Positions 23,516 to 35,134 of a stretch of 64,000 bases of DNA are shown piece by piece. The translations under genes were made by a program, and so were the position numbers. Origin of the DNA: Collybiopsis luxurians FD-317 M1 (lineage: Eukaryota > Basidiomycota > Agaricomycetes > Agaricales > Omphalotaceae); the NCBI GenBank assembly GCA_000827265.1, contig KN834755.1:944320-1008319 (forward strand), given 5' to 3'. Each line of letters starts with the position of its first letter. Within the stretch, counting starts at the first letter, position 1. The notes under the pieces were generated by a model, which did no database searches, had not been told where the DNA came from, and was given only the letters and a program-made list of their open reading frames with translations.

Positions 23516-24046
23516 TGCTACACCGGATGTCACGTATGCGGCCTCGTATGGGCATACTGTTAGAGCTCTGTCATTGCCGCATATAAGTATGTCAGCTTAA
23601 GTAAGTAGTGTTTGGGCGATGCAATTGCGGTGAATGGACGGGCGGACACGCATATACGATTCTACGCCGCGGCCAGTCCTGGGAACATTTCTGTGTATTT
23701 TTTTTTTGGCGCGCTTACTTACATCTGTGGCTCATCGCTTGTGAGTTTTTTGTGGATTTGATTATGGTAAGTCGAGAATTTTGTTAATCCTTATTTTGTG
23801 ACGTCCAGCTACCTATCGGCGAGTATTCAGGTTCAGGCTTGACTTGATCAAACGTGACAGCATCGGTTTTGGTTTTATTATTATTATTATTGAACTTCCT
23901 GTCGAGTGAGTACGATTCGTCAATCGTCATAACAAGTTTTCTTAAGATCACTGCTGAGTTTAAATAGGTGGTAATAAATTGTTTCATGAATCTGATTTCT
24001 CGCAAAAGGTTTGTTCTTCTTGACCATCATTTCGCCCCCCTTCTAG
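23516..24046. other. Duplicated spacer of the kinase array
   Basis: Again carries the downstream and upstream flanks shared by the copies, plus a T run near 23700 and an ATT/TAT repeat at about 23877-23893. No gene. Confidence 0.55.
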
Positions 24047-24923
24047 ATGAGAACTCGAAGTCGCTCAGCTTCTCCGTTCACTCGTCGCGATTTTGGGGTA
24101 AACTGGTACCTAAGAGAGGATGGTATCGAAAACGAGGATCTGCGTATGGATCCCGCAGATCTCGCCGAATTTTCCTCTGTCAAAGTCTTCAGACCGTTCC
24201 ATCCTCGTTCTATGTGTTGGGTAGACAGGGACAAGGTGCTAAAGCTATGTTCTTATTTGATCGATGTCTCGGTAATGGTTGCGAATATGGATCTTCCTCG
24301 CACGAGAGTACCTGTTCCCCGGGTGTTGCGCTACGGATATTCGAGAAACTGTTCATACATCCTTATGGAACGTATTCCCAACCCTAATATCCCCGCCCTT
24401 TTACTTCAATTAGGGATTAAAGAGATACCCTCAGGAACCATAATATCTTTTAATGCCATAGTGCGCGAAATTACCAGCTTAGGATTGAGCCATAACGATC
24501 TGGTACCAAGAAACATGCTTGGTGACACAGCCAACATAACTTCGATTGTGGATTGGGATGCTTGTACACCAATTCATACGGGTGGAGAGTATGCTAGACG
24601 TGTCAAAGACTATATCGAGTTTCCTGATGGCAAGTTTCCGGGCGAGCAGAATCTGTATCATGCCTTTCTGCGGTACTCTTTTGATCGGACTGGGGAGGAG
24701 ATTATACTTGGGTGCAGTGACAGACACCCAAAGATGTTCCTGCCGTGGCCGCTCGTTAAATCGAAGTCATATCAACAAATTTCTTCGCCGGTGATGGACC
24801 CTCGTAACCAATCATTCTCAGTAAGTGGGCTTCTACACTCTCCTCTTCTCTAGAAGGTTGATTCGCACAATACAGCGACAGAAAATTCAGCCTATCCAAT
24901 TTGGCACTTTTCCAATATCCTAG
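24047..24923 (+). CDS. APH-like small kinase, copy 3
   Basis: Two exons (24047-24820, 24876-24923) give 273 residues. It keeps SYILMERI, LSHNDLVPRN and IVDWD, and the tail exon RQKIQPIQFGTFPIS. Two residues are lost just after the catalytic loop (VDIATAN in copy 1 against GDTAN here), so activity may be altered. The lobe between hinge and catalytic loop has diverged most from copy 1. The flanks match those of the other two copies, which marks it as part of one tandem duplication series. Confidence 0.8.
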
Positions 24924-25516
24924 TGCTACATCGGATGGGACGTGTGCGGTCTCGTATGGACATACTGCTACAATATGTCAACTCAAATAAATATTGTTGG
25001 GGCAATGCGATTGTGGTGAACGGACGGGCGGACGTGCATATACGATTCTTCGCCGCCTGTCCTTGATGTGGGACCATTTCTTAAAGTTTCTTTTTTTTTT
25101 TTTTTGCGCTGCCTACTTCCATCCGTGGTTCATCGCCTGAGACGCTTGATTCAAGAGGATTTGATTATGGTAATTAGTCGAGAATTTATTTACCTACCCT
25201 TCAGTTAGAAACTTGCGTCATAATGATTAGTAATATCTTTCGTGATTACACTATAAGCGAGATGTCGTCCAAGGACTAAGTAAGCAAGTATCATGCAGGG
25301 CACAGAACGCAGCCATTTATCTCAAGCTGACGGACGACATATGAAATCGCGCAGGAGTCAGCATTCTCGATGATTTAGATTACATATCTAACCTGAAGGC
25401 TAAGGGACCTCGCGACTTTCGCCTGGTCCTGACCGTTTGAAGTTCGCTCTAGAGAGTTCAATCTTTCCTTCTACTTCTTTCCTTTCAAGAATTCTTTCTT
25501 TTAACAGATTCGACTT
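24924..25516. other. Intergenic after the kinase array
   Basis: The first 150 bases are the shared downstream flank of the array, followed by a T run near 25090. A pyrimidine-rich leader (about 25455-25510) precedes the next gene. Confidence 0.5.
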
Positions 25517-26502
25517 ATGGAGCTTAAAGCTATCGACGCAGCGTCTTCAAGCTCAGCTTCAGCGGCGAGCAGTTCGCATAATCTGACTGCTGCAATCTCT
25601 TTCCTCGCATCAATTCTGGGCATACTCTACTTCTCTGCGCTCCTGTGGGTGCTAAATTCCTCCAGAATAAACCCACGGACCTTGAAAAAGGATTACAGTC
25701 GAGCTGTACAGCACTACGCTCCATGTAAGAAACTTTGTCACCGAATTCAGGTCAATTGAAGCTAACGGTTTCTCAAGTCGTATACGTCTTCCTAGTGCTG
25801 AACAGCCTTTCAGAGGTAAAAATACTACTTATTGCTTACAACTCCTTTTACCCGAATGTATTCAGGCGGCTTGTTCTTTCTGGCTTCTTTTCCAATATCT
25901 TCGTTTTGGAGTTCCACCCTTTTGGTCGAGCAAGACTGGGCTCCTGCTGATAATGTACGTCGTCTCCCCGAATTACTGTTTCCGATGTCTCTCATCTCCC
26001 GCATTAGAGTTTCCTCGTGCTGGACCACGCTAACTGCAGGAACGTTCACAATCCTATTCATGCATCCAACATGGTCCACGCACTCTATCGCCTCAGTCGG
26101 TTCTCAGACAATCTGGGTGTTTCTAACCTTGTGCCTATGGATCATCGGCTTTGCTTTCTTAGCCCACGAAATACCATCCCGATACCTGAACGGAAGCTGC
26201 GCCGCACTGTCGTATTGCGGACAAGTCCGTGCTTTATTCGGTTTGCCAGTACTCTTCTAGTGCGTTGATTAATTGACCCACTTCGTTATCAAGGTCTTTC
26301 TCTACTGGAAATGTGAGCATCCTTTCGTCCGATACTTGATTTCGTTCCGACGGCACATGCTATACACTGATTTCCGCCCTATACAAGAGTCATCTTGGCA
26401 GGTTCTATGATAACGATGTTCTGGGTTGTGCGCCAATCTATCCATGAAACTTTGAAACGTGTGTCCAAACAGGCTGTAATATCGATGATATCCACCAGGT
26501 AG
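25517..26502 (+). CDS. Multi-pass membrane protein, unrecognised
   Basis: Six exons (25517-25724, 25778-25815, 25866-25954, 26008-26240, 26294-26312, 26388-26502) close exactly in frame to 233 residues. Exon 5 is only 19 nt. The product has an Ala/Ser N-terminus, then about six hydrophobic segments, for example FLASILGILYFSALLWVL, FVYVFLVLNSL, ACSFWLLFQYL, WTTLTAGTFTILFM, TIWVFLTLCLWIIGFAFL and VILAGSMITMFWVV. The C-tail is short and basic (HETLKRVSKQ). No family was recognised. Confidence 0.7.
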
Positions 26503-27011
26503 TGGTGCCGATACATATTTATCTATCTATTCGAGTATCTCCGCGTTTTCCAAGGTCATGGGTAATACTTCCGATTCTGTCTATGTAGGGAGGTATCTTT
26601 ATTTTTCTTATTTCGATTTGATTTTTATGCGAAGATTCGGAGTGATATCCAGGGGGATCAAACATTGTGGGTCCAAACTTCTCTGACCTCTCAACTCCCT
26701 TGAAAGCCTATCTGGGACATCCCTTCTCATCGGTCAAATCGCAGAACCTGTGATCAAGACCCATCTGTATCGAATCCCACCGGCGAGAGATCCCCCTTTT
26801 TGGATGCGTGCTCCTCTGGCGTACCCCGGCGTGCCTACAATGAGCAATCCATTCAAATGCCTCGACGACGCCTGAAGGACGATCTACTTGAAATGAACTG
26901 CGTATAGGCTGACAGCCTTTTTCAACGTGTCACTGTAAGACAGTCGGAGGTTACTTAAGGTCTGCTCGAGGCTTACAACGACTCTTTCAACACAACCAAC
27001 AGGTTCCCAGA
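26503..27011. other. Intergenic, nothing recognised
   Basis: Spacer between two plus-strand genes. The final 60 bases are a pyrimidine/AC-rich leader before the next ATG. Confidence 0.5.
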
Positions 27012-28261
27012 ATGCAAGCAAGCGCTCCGTTATTAAACTCGCAAAACCTCTGCGATGTAAATACTACAAATTTGTGTCTTATGGATACATGGCTGACGTT
27101 CCAGCGTAGTACTGCCATATCAAGCCGAAATTTGGCCAATACAACTACTGCTCAAAGACTTGTGCTGGTCAAGCACCATCGAAAGCAGGTGGTGCAGGCA
27201 ATGCCCTCGGACTCAATTTCAATCTTCCCAACAATGCGAAACCCACCGCTACCGCAAAGCCACGCGTGCCACCTGCTAACAACAACAGCACCTTGTGCGA
27301 TGTGAGTCTTTTGGTCTGGGGAATACTCTTCCTCGCCTGCCCCATGCATTATTGACTGTCGAATTTCTAGTATTGCAAGAAGACTCCGAAACACCCTGGG
27401 TACGATTATTGCGGAAAGAGCTGTGCGCAGAACGCCAAAGCAGGCGTAAACACAAATCCCGCTGCTGCGAACCAACCTGCTTCCAAAGTTGCCGCTACGC
27501 AGACTTCAACGACTTCTTCCGCTAACAGTCAACCAAAGTCCAGCAATCTGAATGGCCTGAACTTGAATCTAAAGTCCCCGGCGGTAAATGCAATAGTTGC
27601 CCAAGCAGCCCAAGCCGCAGCCGCTGCATTGGCTGGAAATACTGCGAGTAATCTAGACCCTACGCAGATTGCCAGTAAGTCCCCTCTTTTTGATGGAAAT
27701 TTGGCCTAAGGTGCCTCCGCTGAAATGCGACTTACTGACTTTGAATAACTTCATTCTTGGTTTTACAGACCTCGTAGTGCAGCAGTTGCAATCGTTTCTT
27801 CCTCCCATGTCCACCATCCCTGCTGCGATGAGCTCAAACCCGAAAGCTACGAGTCAGGCTACGGGCAGTTTCAACACAAACGGATCGACAAAACTCGGAT
27901 CCGGACAACCCATAACGAATCTCCGCGTTCAAACCCAATCACAGGAACCCGACGAACCTATCGAGTGTCTCATTCCGGGGTGTAACCAGCCTGTATACGT
28001 AGATGCAACAGGACAGAAGCAAAGTGCCTATTGCTCGATGCGACACCGCCAGTGAGTTTTTTTCTCGCTTGTTCAAGGTTCCTCGTTAGCGCATGGCTCT
28101 GACGTGTTTGTAGAGAAGCAGTGGAGTCGGGGCTAGCTTCACCCTGCATCTTTTGCCTGCAACTCCCACAGAGCGAGACCGACTACTTTTGCAGCAAGGA
28201 ATGTCGAGAAGAGTCGATGAACAAGGAAAGCTTCCATGATACTATTGAGGAAAGTTTGTAG
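27012..28261 (+). CDS. Protein with two duplicated and two further Cys clusters
   Basis: Five exons (27012-27056, 27110-27301, 27371-27674, 27769-28051, 28114-28261) give 323 residues. Two near-identical Cys units, LCDYC-x8-10-YC-x2-TC and LCDYC-x9-YCGKSCAQ, start the protein and are separated by an Asn/Pro/Ala linker. After an Ala/Gln-rich middle come CLIPGCNQPVYV...YCSMRH and CIFCLQLPQSETDYFCSKEC. Each cluster could bind zinc. In both early units a phase-0 intron falls between LCD and YC, so the unit was duplicated with its exon boundary. Mushroom genomes have similar proteins, without known role. No catalytic domain is present. Confidence 0.75.
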
Positions 28262-28558
28262 CGGAGCGAAGGGCAAGGTGCTGGGGTATAGGTATACTAT
28301 AAAGATGCTGGAAGATGATATATATACATTGCAGTATAAATAGAATTAGGGACGATATTGGAATGGGGTATCAATCATGATGAAGTGCAATAAGGGATGT
28401 ATAAGTAAAAGTGAAATGAAATGCAAACGCAGTGGGTTGAAAAAAAGTTGAGCTACGGATACAACGTGTGATGGGGAGATGAGAGAAGAGGAATAATTAG
28501 AACGATGCAAAAGCGATTATAAGGTAACATGAAATAGATGGAATAATTAGTCATAATT
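28262..28558. other. Convergent 3' ends, nothing recognised
   Basis: AT-rich spacer where the plus-strand Cys-cluster gene and the minus-strand zinc-finger gene meet tail to tail. Both transcripts must end here. Confidence 0.5.
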
Positions 28559-29527
28559 TCATCGAGAAGTGATCCTAGTAAGAACGTGGTGAAACGTAGC
28601 TGAAAAGGAAACAAATGAGCTTCAGTCGAGTAAAACGAAGTAGAGACAAACGCACCAAACACAGGACTTGAAGGAGCTGAACGACATCGTGAAAGGCATG
28701 TATGGGCGTTAAGAGCATGACGCCTGTCGAAACCTCGATCACAGTCGGAGCAGTAATAAGTCCTATTATCGAAGTCAATGCTGGAAGGCGGATTGTTGGC
28801 ATTGGCCACGCACTTGGATTTCTCGATATCGTGAAGAGAGAGGTGGCATGCAAGAGCACGAACGTCGGATAGAGTTTCACGGCAATTCTTGCGAGGGCAC
28901 ACTATAGCATCATAGGCAAACCCAAACTTGATTTCTCGTAGAGCTTCTTTTTCCTGGTAGACGAATTAGTTCCAGGGAGAGAGAACCGGAAGCATCACTC
29001 ACGGCTTCGGCGAGCGCGCCAGCGCGAGACTCGCTGTGTCGAAGTTGAGGCTCCCCGATTGGAGAGCGCCACCTATCATCAACTGGGGCCTTCTCAACTT
29101 CAGCATGACCATCCAATGACTTCGTTGCGAATCCCAATAAAGTTGGCGATCTAGTAGATGGAAGACTACGCGAGCTAGAAATGGCGGATTCATCATCGAG
29201 ATTGATCTTCAAGCCTGCGCGGTACTGGTATACGATTCGCTGTGCGGCAGACATTGAAGTCGACGTCCGGAAATATCGGACGATTTTTTCAGCAGGCGAC
29301 ATGACCGCGTTAGCGGTAAATCTAGGCCTTTTCACCAAGGATTCGACCGGCGCGTGGAAGTCCCAAGTGCTGTTGTCGTCTGCCTCCTCTAGAGCCTGAT
29401 GCCGAAAGTTAGAAGCCAAATCAAGCTCTGAGGGAAAGAACGTCCCGTGGCGCTTCTGTTTAGGATTGAGGTCGACTCCGAGGAGGATGTCTTCGACCGT
29501 GAGAGCGAGGGAAGGCTGGCGAGACAT
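28559..29527 (-). CDS. C2H2-type zinc-finger protein
   Basis: Three exons (29527-29003, 28953-28656, 28599-28559) give 287 residues. The first half is a polar, Ser/Arg-rich region starting MSRQPSLALTVEDILLG. Two zinc-finger-like motifs follow: CPRKNCRETLSDVRALACHL with the second His three residues on (C-x4-C-x12-H-x3-H), and YYCSDCDRGFDRRHALNAH with a terminal Cys in place of the second His. Such proteins are usually nuclear and bind DNA or RNA. The ATG at 29527 was chosen; the frame stays open to 29689 but that extension is hydrophobic and unlike the rest. The last exon is short and its joint rests on a good 56-bp intron only. Confidence 0.65.
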
Positions 29528-32181
29528 GAAAAAGAGCAATACGACGAAGAAGATGGGATGTCGATGATGGAACAGACGAAAGAAGAGACTCCAGGTGAAG
29601 ATCATACAGAAATGCGAGCTAGCAGTTTTATAACCCATCATTGCCGGTAAGTTGATGGCATTGACTTTGCACAATGAAACTGTGGCCACATTAGATCAAG
29701 AAACAGCTTGACGGCCAAAAGAGTCGACCCCACGCGTTGGAGCAAAATTGGAAACACAATGTGAATCCATTGCCAATAATTGTCGTCGTCGTTCACCCTC
29801 AGTTCTTCAGTCCTTGGACCGATTAATTAAGTATTGTCGGAAATTGGAATCGGCCATTGTTTCAACTTTTCTACCACAGAACGCGAGCCACTCGGAAAAC
29901 CACCATTAATTCGTAGGTAGTCAAGACGCCCAATACCTGTAGTTGAGCAAGGATCCTGGCCTCGTTCTTTGCTCGTTCTTGAGCATAGCTTTCAGGGAAA
30001 CAGCAGGAAAGCTGGTGGTGAACCGTCAGTTGAAGCTCCATTTAGGCGCTTATTAGGATCGCCGCGAGCGCTTATCGATAAGCGCCATAAGATCCGAGCT
30101 GGCGGTGCACTCAGCGCACAAGAAACTGCGGAAAGACTGCAGGTGAGCAGAACCAGGGTTCGTGATTCTGTGTATGTGCATCCAAGTGCTTCGTTGCCAT
30201 AATTCCCACTACTAGCTTCTATCTGAGAGGCCAGAATATCTTACGCGGCTCCGTGACGTTTCGATGGGCATCGAGTACAGTGAGCACCTCACCCGGCTGT
30301 CTTGGGAAAGCTCGAGCAGAGACCCTTATTCTCAGGATCCACCGACAGGTTACCTTAACCTTGTTATTTTGGACGCAAGCGAAATAGCAGAGACCCTAAA
30401 ATCGGAATCGAGCAAATACAACCGAGCAAACAGCAAGTTCTCAAGTTCCAATCTTCGAAATATTCCACAAACACTACTCCAGAGCCACTCCGAGCTTCGA
30501 CTGATGAACTTCGACTTCTTTCAAAGATTCCGCACGCTTCGAGGGTGCATTTTCGATACCTAATTTATCCATGTATGCATGGACTAGCGCCGACTTGGCG
30601 CAAAGTCATTCCCTCAATTGCCGACTGAGGAGCCTCGGAAGATGTAACTGCCTGACTCATTATTTTTGTACGACCTCGGACCGTTCCTATTCAACTCGAC
30701 AAAAAAAAAGAAAAGATTCTCCGAGTTCTCTCTCTCACTGAATCCGAGTTGAAAAATGGACTTTTGTGACCTCAGCTCTCCCCAAAAAGTTGCGCGACTC
30801 CCTTTCTTCGGTGTTATTTCGAGATATCATCTCAAATCGTTCAAATTCGCTGAGTGGTGCACTCCGACATATATACAGATAGGCCCGGATCAAGACTGCG
30901 GATATATACTATGTTCAGCGACTGGAACTATCAAGGATCCTTTTGGCTTTGGGCAGCGAAAGCTTGGACGATAACATCCCCTCACCCATCTCAAATGCAC
31001 CCACTAACCTGGTCATCCCCCGGCTTCATCACCGATTAGACTGTTCTTTTTTCTCAGCGCTTGAAGCTCGAACAAAAGCTTCAGCTTAGGATGCCAACGG
31101 CCAACTAACGGCCTGACCGATGTCACCTCCCTTATATTACACCGCCTTGCAAATGAAGATCTGATATTCTATCAGTCTCCTGAGACCTGTCCTACTAAGC
31201 CTTTTCAAAACTTTCCGTCCAAGTTAAAGCTATGTTTAGGCCATATATCCTTATGCACGTCCAAGAATACAAGACCAAGTCACGTATATATAAGCATTTT
31301 GCAAAGTTTAGGACATAGTGCTCCCGAAATGAACCAGGTTCATTAAGTGGCCCAATACATATTCTATATGGTACATACGTTAGCTGCTGTACAAAGTTAC
31401 TCGCTATAAGTATACAATAGATGGTTACTACTTTGCGAGTTGAGGTGGGGGATAAATCATTCTAAATCCGGTCAAATAGTTTCTGTCATCCTATTAACGT
31501 GTAAACTCGAAACGATCCGCCAGCATCAACTGTGAAAGAGAAGGACAGATTCGAGTTAGAGGGGGCCAACTGGCAGTTCAAAAGTGATCACGCCCCCACG
31601 ACCGAATGGCTGGACCTGACATGGCCTGACAGTTGATTCAACAATTGAATCAAAATAGGCAAGTGGTCATTTCGAAGGAGACCTTCTCCCCGAATGAGCG
31701 CGCGCTTGTCAAACAAACAAACATCTACATCTCCATCTCCATCGAAGAGATCTTTGATCCTTTCCGTCTTCCTTTCACATTGCTTTACGCCCACCCACCC
31801 CCCAGTGGTCGCTTCCCCACATCATCCTCCCAGTCACAAAACTTTATATTCAGTTAAAGTACAGGAGAATCACGCATGCCTCCATGTAGAGTATGGTATA
31901 GAATCAGATCTTCTCGTTATGTTAGCCAATACAATCATGTATATGTATATATAGTATCAAAAGACGATACATAGCATTGACCAGTGCCCTTCCAGTGCCA
32001 ATCCGCATCCTCGTACCTGCCGATTACTGCCTATTTTAGGCTAATCAATCTTTGACGGTGCACAACTCCCACCTTCGTACCTTACTACCCAACCGTAACC
32101 CCACCGTCACCCACTCGAAAGAGGGAAGGACCCAACCTGAACCTTACCGTACGCCACATTTCGGACCTCACCTTACAAACG
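29528..32181. other. Long gene-poor stretch with a perfect palindrome
   Basis: No gene could be assembled in 2.6 kb. ORFs at 30264-30563 (+) and 30756-30974 (+) are short and unrecognised. A perfect 18-bp palindrome lies at 30068-30085. Toward the right the sequence becomes AC-rich and leads into the leader of the acidic protein gene. Confidence 0.45.
30068..30085. repeat. Perfect 18-bp palindrome
   Basis: GCGCTTATCGATAAGCGC reads the same on both strands. A related half-site (GGCGCTTATTAGG) lies 25 bp to its left. It could be a binding site for a dimeric protein, a hairpin or chance. Confidence 0.5.
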
Positions 32182-32937
32182 ATGGATCAACCCGTTGAGC
32201 TCATCCTCCCTGCTCCCAACGAGCAGGACGACTCTGAAATCGAGGAACTCCTCAGTTCCTTCTATTTTGACAACTCTGACAAACGGTACTCTACCCGGGA
32301 ACGATCGAGGTGCGTACGAAACCGGATCTTCATTTACAAACCACCTTACTGAAATTACCTCCTCCCTAGGCACGCTAGTGTCACCGTCGAACACTTGAAC
32401 CCAATATACGAAGAGGAAGAAACATTATACGACCTATATCATGCAGGACAGGACGACGACGACGACGACCTACACCTCTCTACAACATCCGGCAGCAGCG
32501 ACAGCGACGACTCTTCATCCTCCTCCTCCTCTATAGACATCTCATTGCAATACGGTCCGAAATTACTACCTTCTTCCTCTTCTCCGTCTTCTCCCACTTC
32601 GGATATCACACCAAGTCCTTCAGACTTCTGGCCAATAATTGAAGAAGACGACGACTCAAACGCCACAATCACTGCATTTGCCAATAAACTGTCTTCTTCT
32701 CGATCGCCGTCAAAGATTACCGTCGAGGGAGAAGATGATGATGATACAGACGAGGGAGAAAGTGAAGACGAGGACAACATTGAATGGGAACGTAGAGGTC
32801 GATCGCGAGCCGTACCGGCAAGACTGATGCGATGGGCACACAAAAAGGGAAAAGGGCAAATACAGAGACAAAGGTTGGACCGGGAAAACGAACAAGGGAC
32901 ATATGTTGACAATGCGTCTACTCCGTCTGGCAGGTGA
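32182..32937 (+). CDS. Acidic, Ser/Asp-rich low-complexity protein
   Basis: Two exons (32182-32309, 32370-32937) give 231 residues. After MDQPVELILPAPNEQDDSEI the second exon carries a run of six Asp, a Ser-rich block (SSDSDDSSSSSSS), further Ser/Pro segments and a second acidic block (EDDDDTDEGESEDED) before a basic segment with RRGRSRAVPARLMRWAHKKG. Stretches of Ser next to Asp/Glu are typical casein kinase 2 targets. The stop lies directly after a good donor (GGCAG|GTGAGC), so the gene may splice on into an unseen 3' exon. No family was recognised. Confidence 0.55.
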
Positions 32938-33471
32938 GCTGATCCATGTTTTTTTGGGCTTGTCAGGAGAGAAAAACTGAATAAGATTCGTACTTTTTTT
33001 TTGCACTGGGAAAAACGACATATTCAGCTTGTGACGTTTTCATTTCCAAAAACCTTAAACCAAAGTCTGGTACTAGATTTGAATGTCATTTGTAGGCTAT
33101 CAAAAGGATTGTGGCGTGTCGGCCTCCCACCCGCCTTCTCTCCATCCAACTGCCAATGGGACTGCGAGGAGATAATCAGGAATCAAGGGAGAGAAGCAGT
33201 CAGGGACAGCGGAAACAGGGAAATTAAGACCGAAAATACCGTTCGAAATGCGTCCATGGTCCATGTATGTAGTATGAGAAAAAAAATGTAAAAACCTCTT
33301 ATGCATAGATTACTGATTATCGCCCTTTCATCATGGAACCCCCCCAAATCCGTATGCACGTTTGTCTCGACCACGATAACACATCATGGTCCATGAAAAA
33401 CATGCCACCTTGCGACTTTATTTGGAGAGAGAGCTCTGGAAAAAGATGGACGCAAAAGGAGTGCGGTTGAA
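32938..33471. other. Convergent 3' region
   Basis: Tail-to-tail spacer between the acidic-protein gene and COQ4. Any extra 3' exon of the acidic protein would lie here; none could be fixed. Confidence 0.45.
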
Positions 33472-34496
33472 TTAGTGGGGGATATTAACATTAGGATTAG
33501 CGGCAGGATTTGTAGCTGCCGTAGAAGCTAATGACTTCTTGGACCATATGGCTGGGGAATCTCGAATTCCAAGCTCATTTCTCAACTCTTCCACATTCTG
33601 ATCCCAACGTTTCTCCCAATACACCGTAATCAAACACTGCGCCGTGCTTCCATACTTTAACGCCCACGGTACGTACTCCCTGAAAAGAATGTCGCGTTTT
33701 TTCGCGTTGAGACGCAGAGGGCCACCTATAGCCGAGATGGCCGCGAGGGGCAGCCCAAGGTTGGCGAATTCAAAATACTTGATGGCAAGTTCTGATTCGA
33801 CATTGACAGAGAAGTTGCAGATGCAGTGGTAAAAATCATGGCATTCGCGATAGCGTTGCATTACGTATGCCAATTCTGGGTCTTCGACGTAGTGCACCTT
33901 GTGGAAAAAAAAAAATAGGAAGAGAGAAAAAGGAAGATGAATTAAGAATTAAATAATTAATTGGACCGCACGACACATAAAATGGAAGCTTATCTTACAG
34001 GCTCTCGAGAATCCGGCGTGACACCCGTTCGGTCAAGCCAGGTTTTGTAAGTTTTTCCCCAAGTCCCTTCTGGCATCTGGTCAAGCACATTCATATCGAC
34101 AGTCTTAGTATTGATCCTCGGTCTCTCTTTCAAAATCCGTCTGCCTTCTGGACTCGCAAGCATAATGTCCCTCAAACGAGGGAGCGCAGGTCCAGCTGTG
34201 GTTTCTCCGAGGGCAGCGATTAGATCTAGATATAGAGAAGCATTTAGAGTTTTTTTTTTTTTCCTTTCAGCAAAAAAAGCACCACAGAAACACGTTCTAC
34301 GTTACGCACCTGCTCTGTAAGGATCCAATAAAGACATCACCGCCGAGCCAACAGCTAAAAACGCGTTCTCGAATGAATTTAGAGGTACGTGACCAGGATA
34401 TGCTGGTGGAGGCCGGTTCGTGTTTATTAGCCGCGATTGACTGAGAAGTAAGGAACGAGTGGACAGCGTCCGAGGCAATACGCGTAAAAGCGACAT
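33472..34496 (-). CDS. COQ4: Ubiquinone biosynthesis protein COQ4
   Basis: COQ4 is a mitochondrial matrix-side protein of coenzyme Q synthesis, acting with the CoQ complex on the ring C1 position and organising it. Three exons (34496-34310, 34225-33999, 33897-33472) join to 279 residues, normal length. The first 20 residues ([20 protein letters not shown]) look like a mitochondrial presequence. The conserved metal-binding motif is ECHDFYH then E twelve residues later (H158, D159, H162, E174). Other family blocks are [39 protein letters not shown] and [11 protein letters not shown]. No lesions are seen. The gene is convergent with the acidic-protein gene. Confidence 0.95.
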
Positions 34497-35134
34497 GGTA
34501 TTTCGAGACAGAGGCTAGAATCTGAATAAGCGCCAAAACTGAGCCGCGAGCGCCTGGCAATTGCGTGAGGAGAAGCACTGAAAAATATGGATATTACTAG
34601 TACTTGATACAAAGTCCGAAGTGTACATTTATTTGAGGGATTTAGTAGATACGGAACAAGGCATCAGATACGAAAGTAAAGGAAGGAGTCCTACAAATTC
34701 CAAGTACAAAAGGGATACCGCAGTCAGAGATGTCAAGGATATAATCACATTACATATGTATAGAATCCGGATACAAATCGACGCATGCAGAAAACAAAAA
34801 AGATACGCTGATAGTGATGATACGTTGATACAGATTGGTTATTACACAGAGACAGACACACGCAGAACGCAGAGCACGGAAAGAGATGAAGAGAGAGGGG
34901 GGGAATGAGCGACTTAATAGGACTGTCCAGATAAATAAGATGAAAAGATCACCAACCGACAAGGGAATAAACCGGAAGGAAACGGAGAATGATAGTTATG
35001 AAAATAAGCCAGATCACAAAGCAGAACAGCCCGCGTTCTCCGCTTCGCTTTGCCCCAGGCCTGCCAGCCAGATTGCTGGGGTCCATGAACGACTGACATC
35101 CACACACAAACTCATGTAGCACTCACCACCGCAT
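34497..35134. other. Intergenic, nothing recognised
   Basis: Purine-rich spacer between COQ4 and the WD40-like gene, with AGAGAG runs near 34880-34900. No gene or RNA was recognised. Confidence 0.5.
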
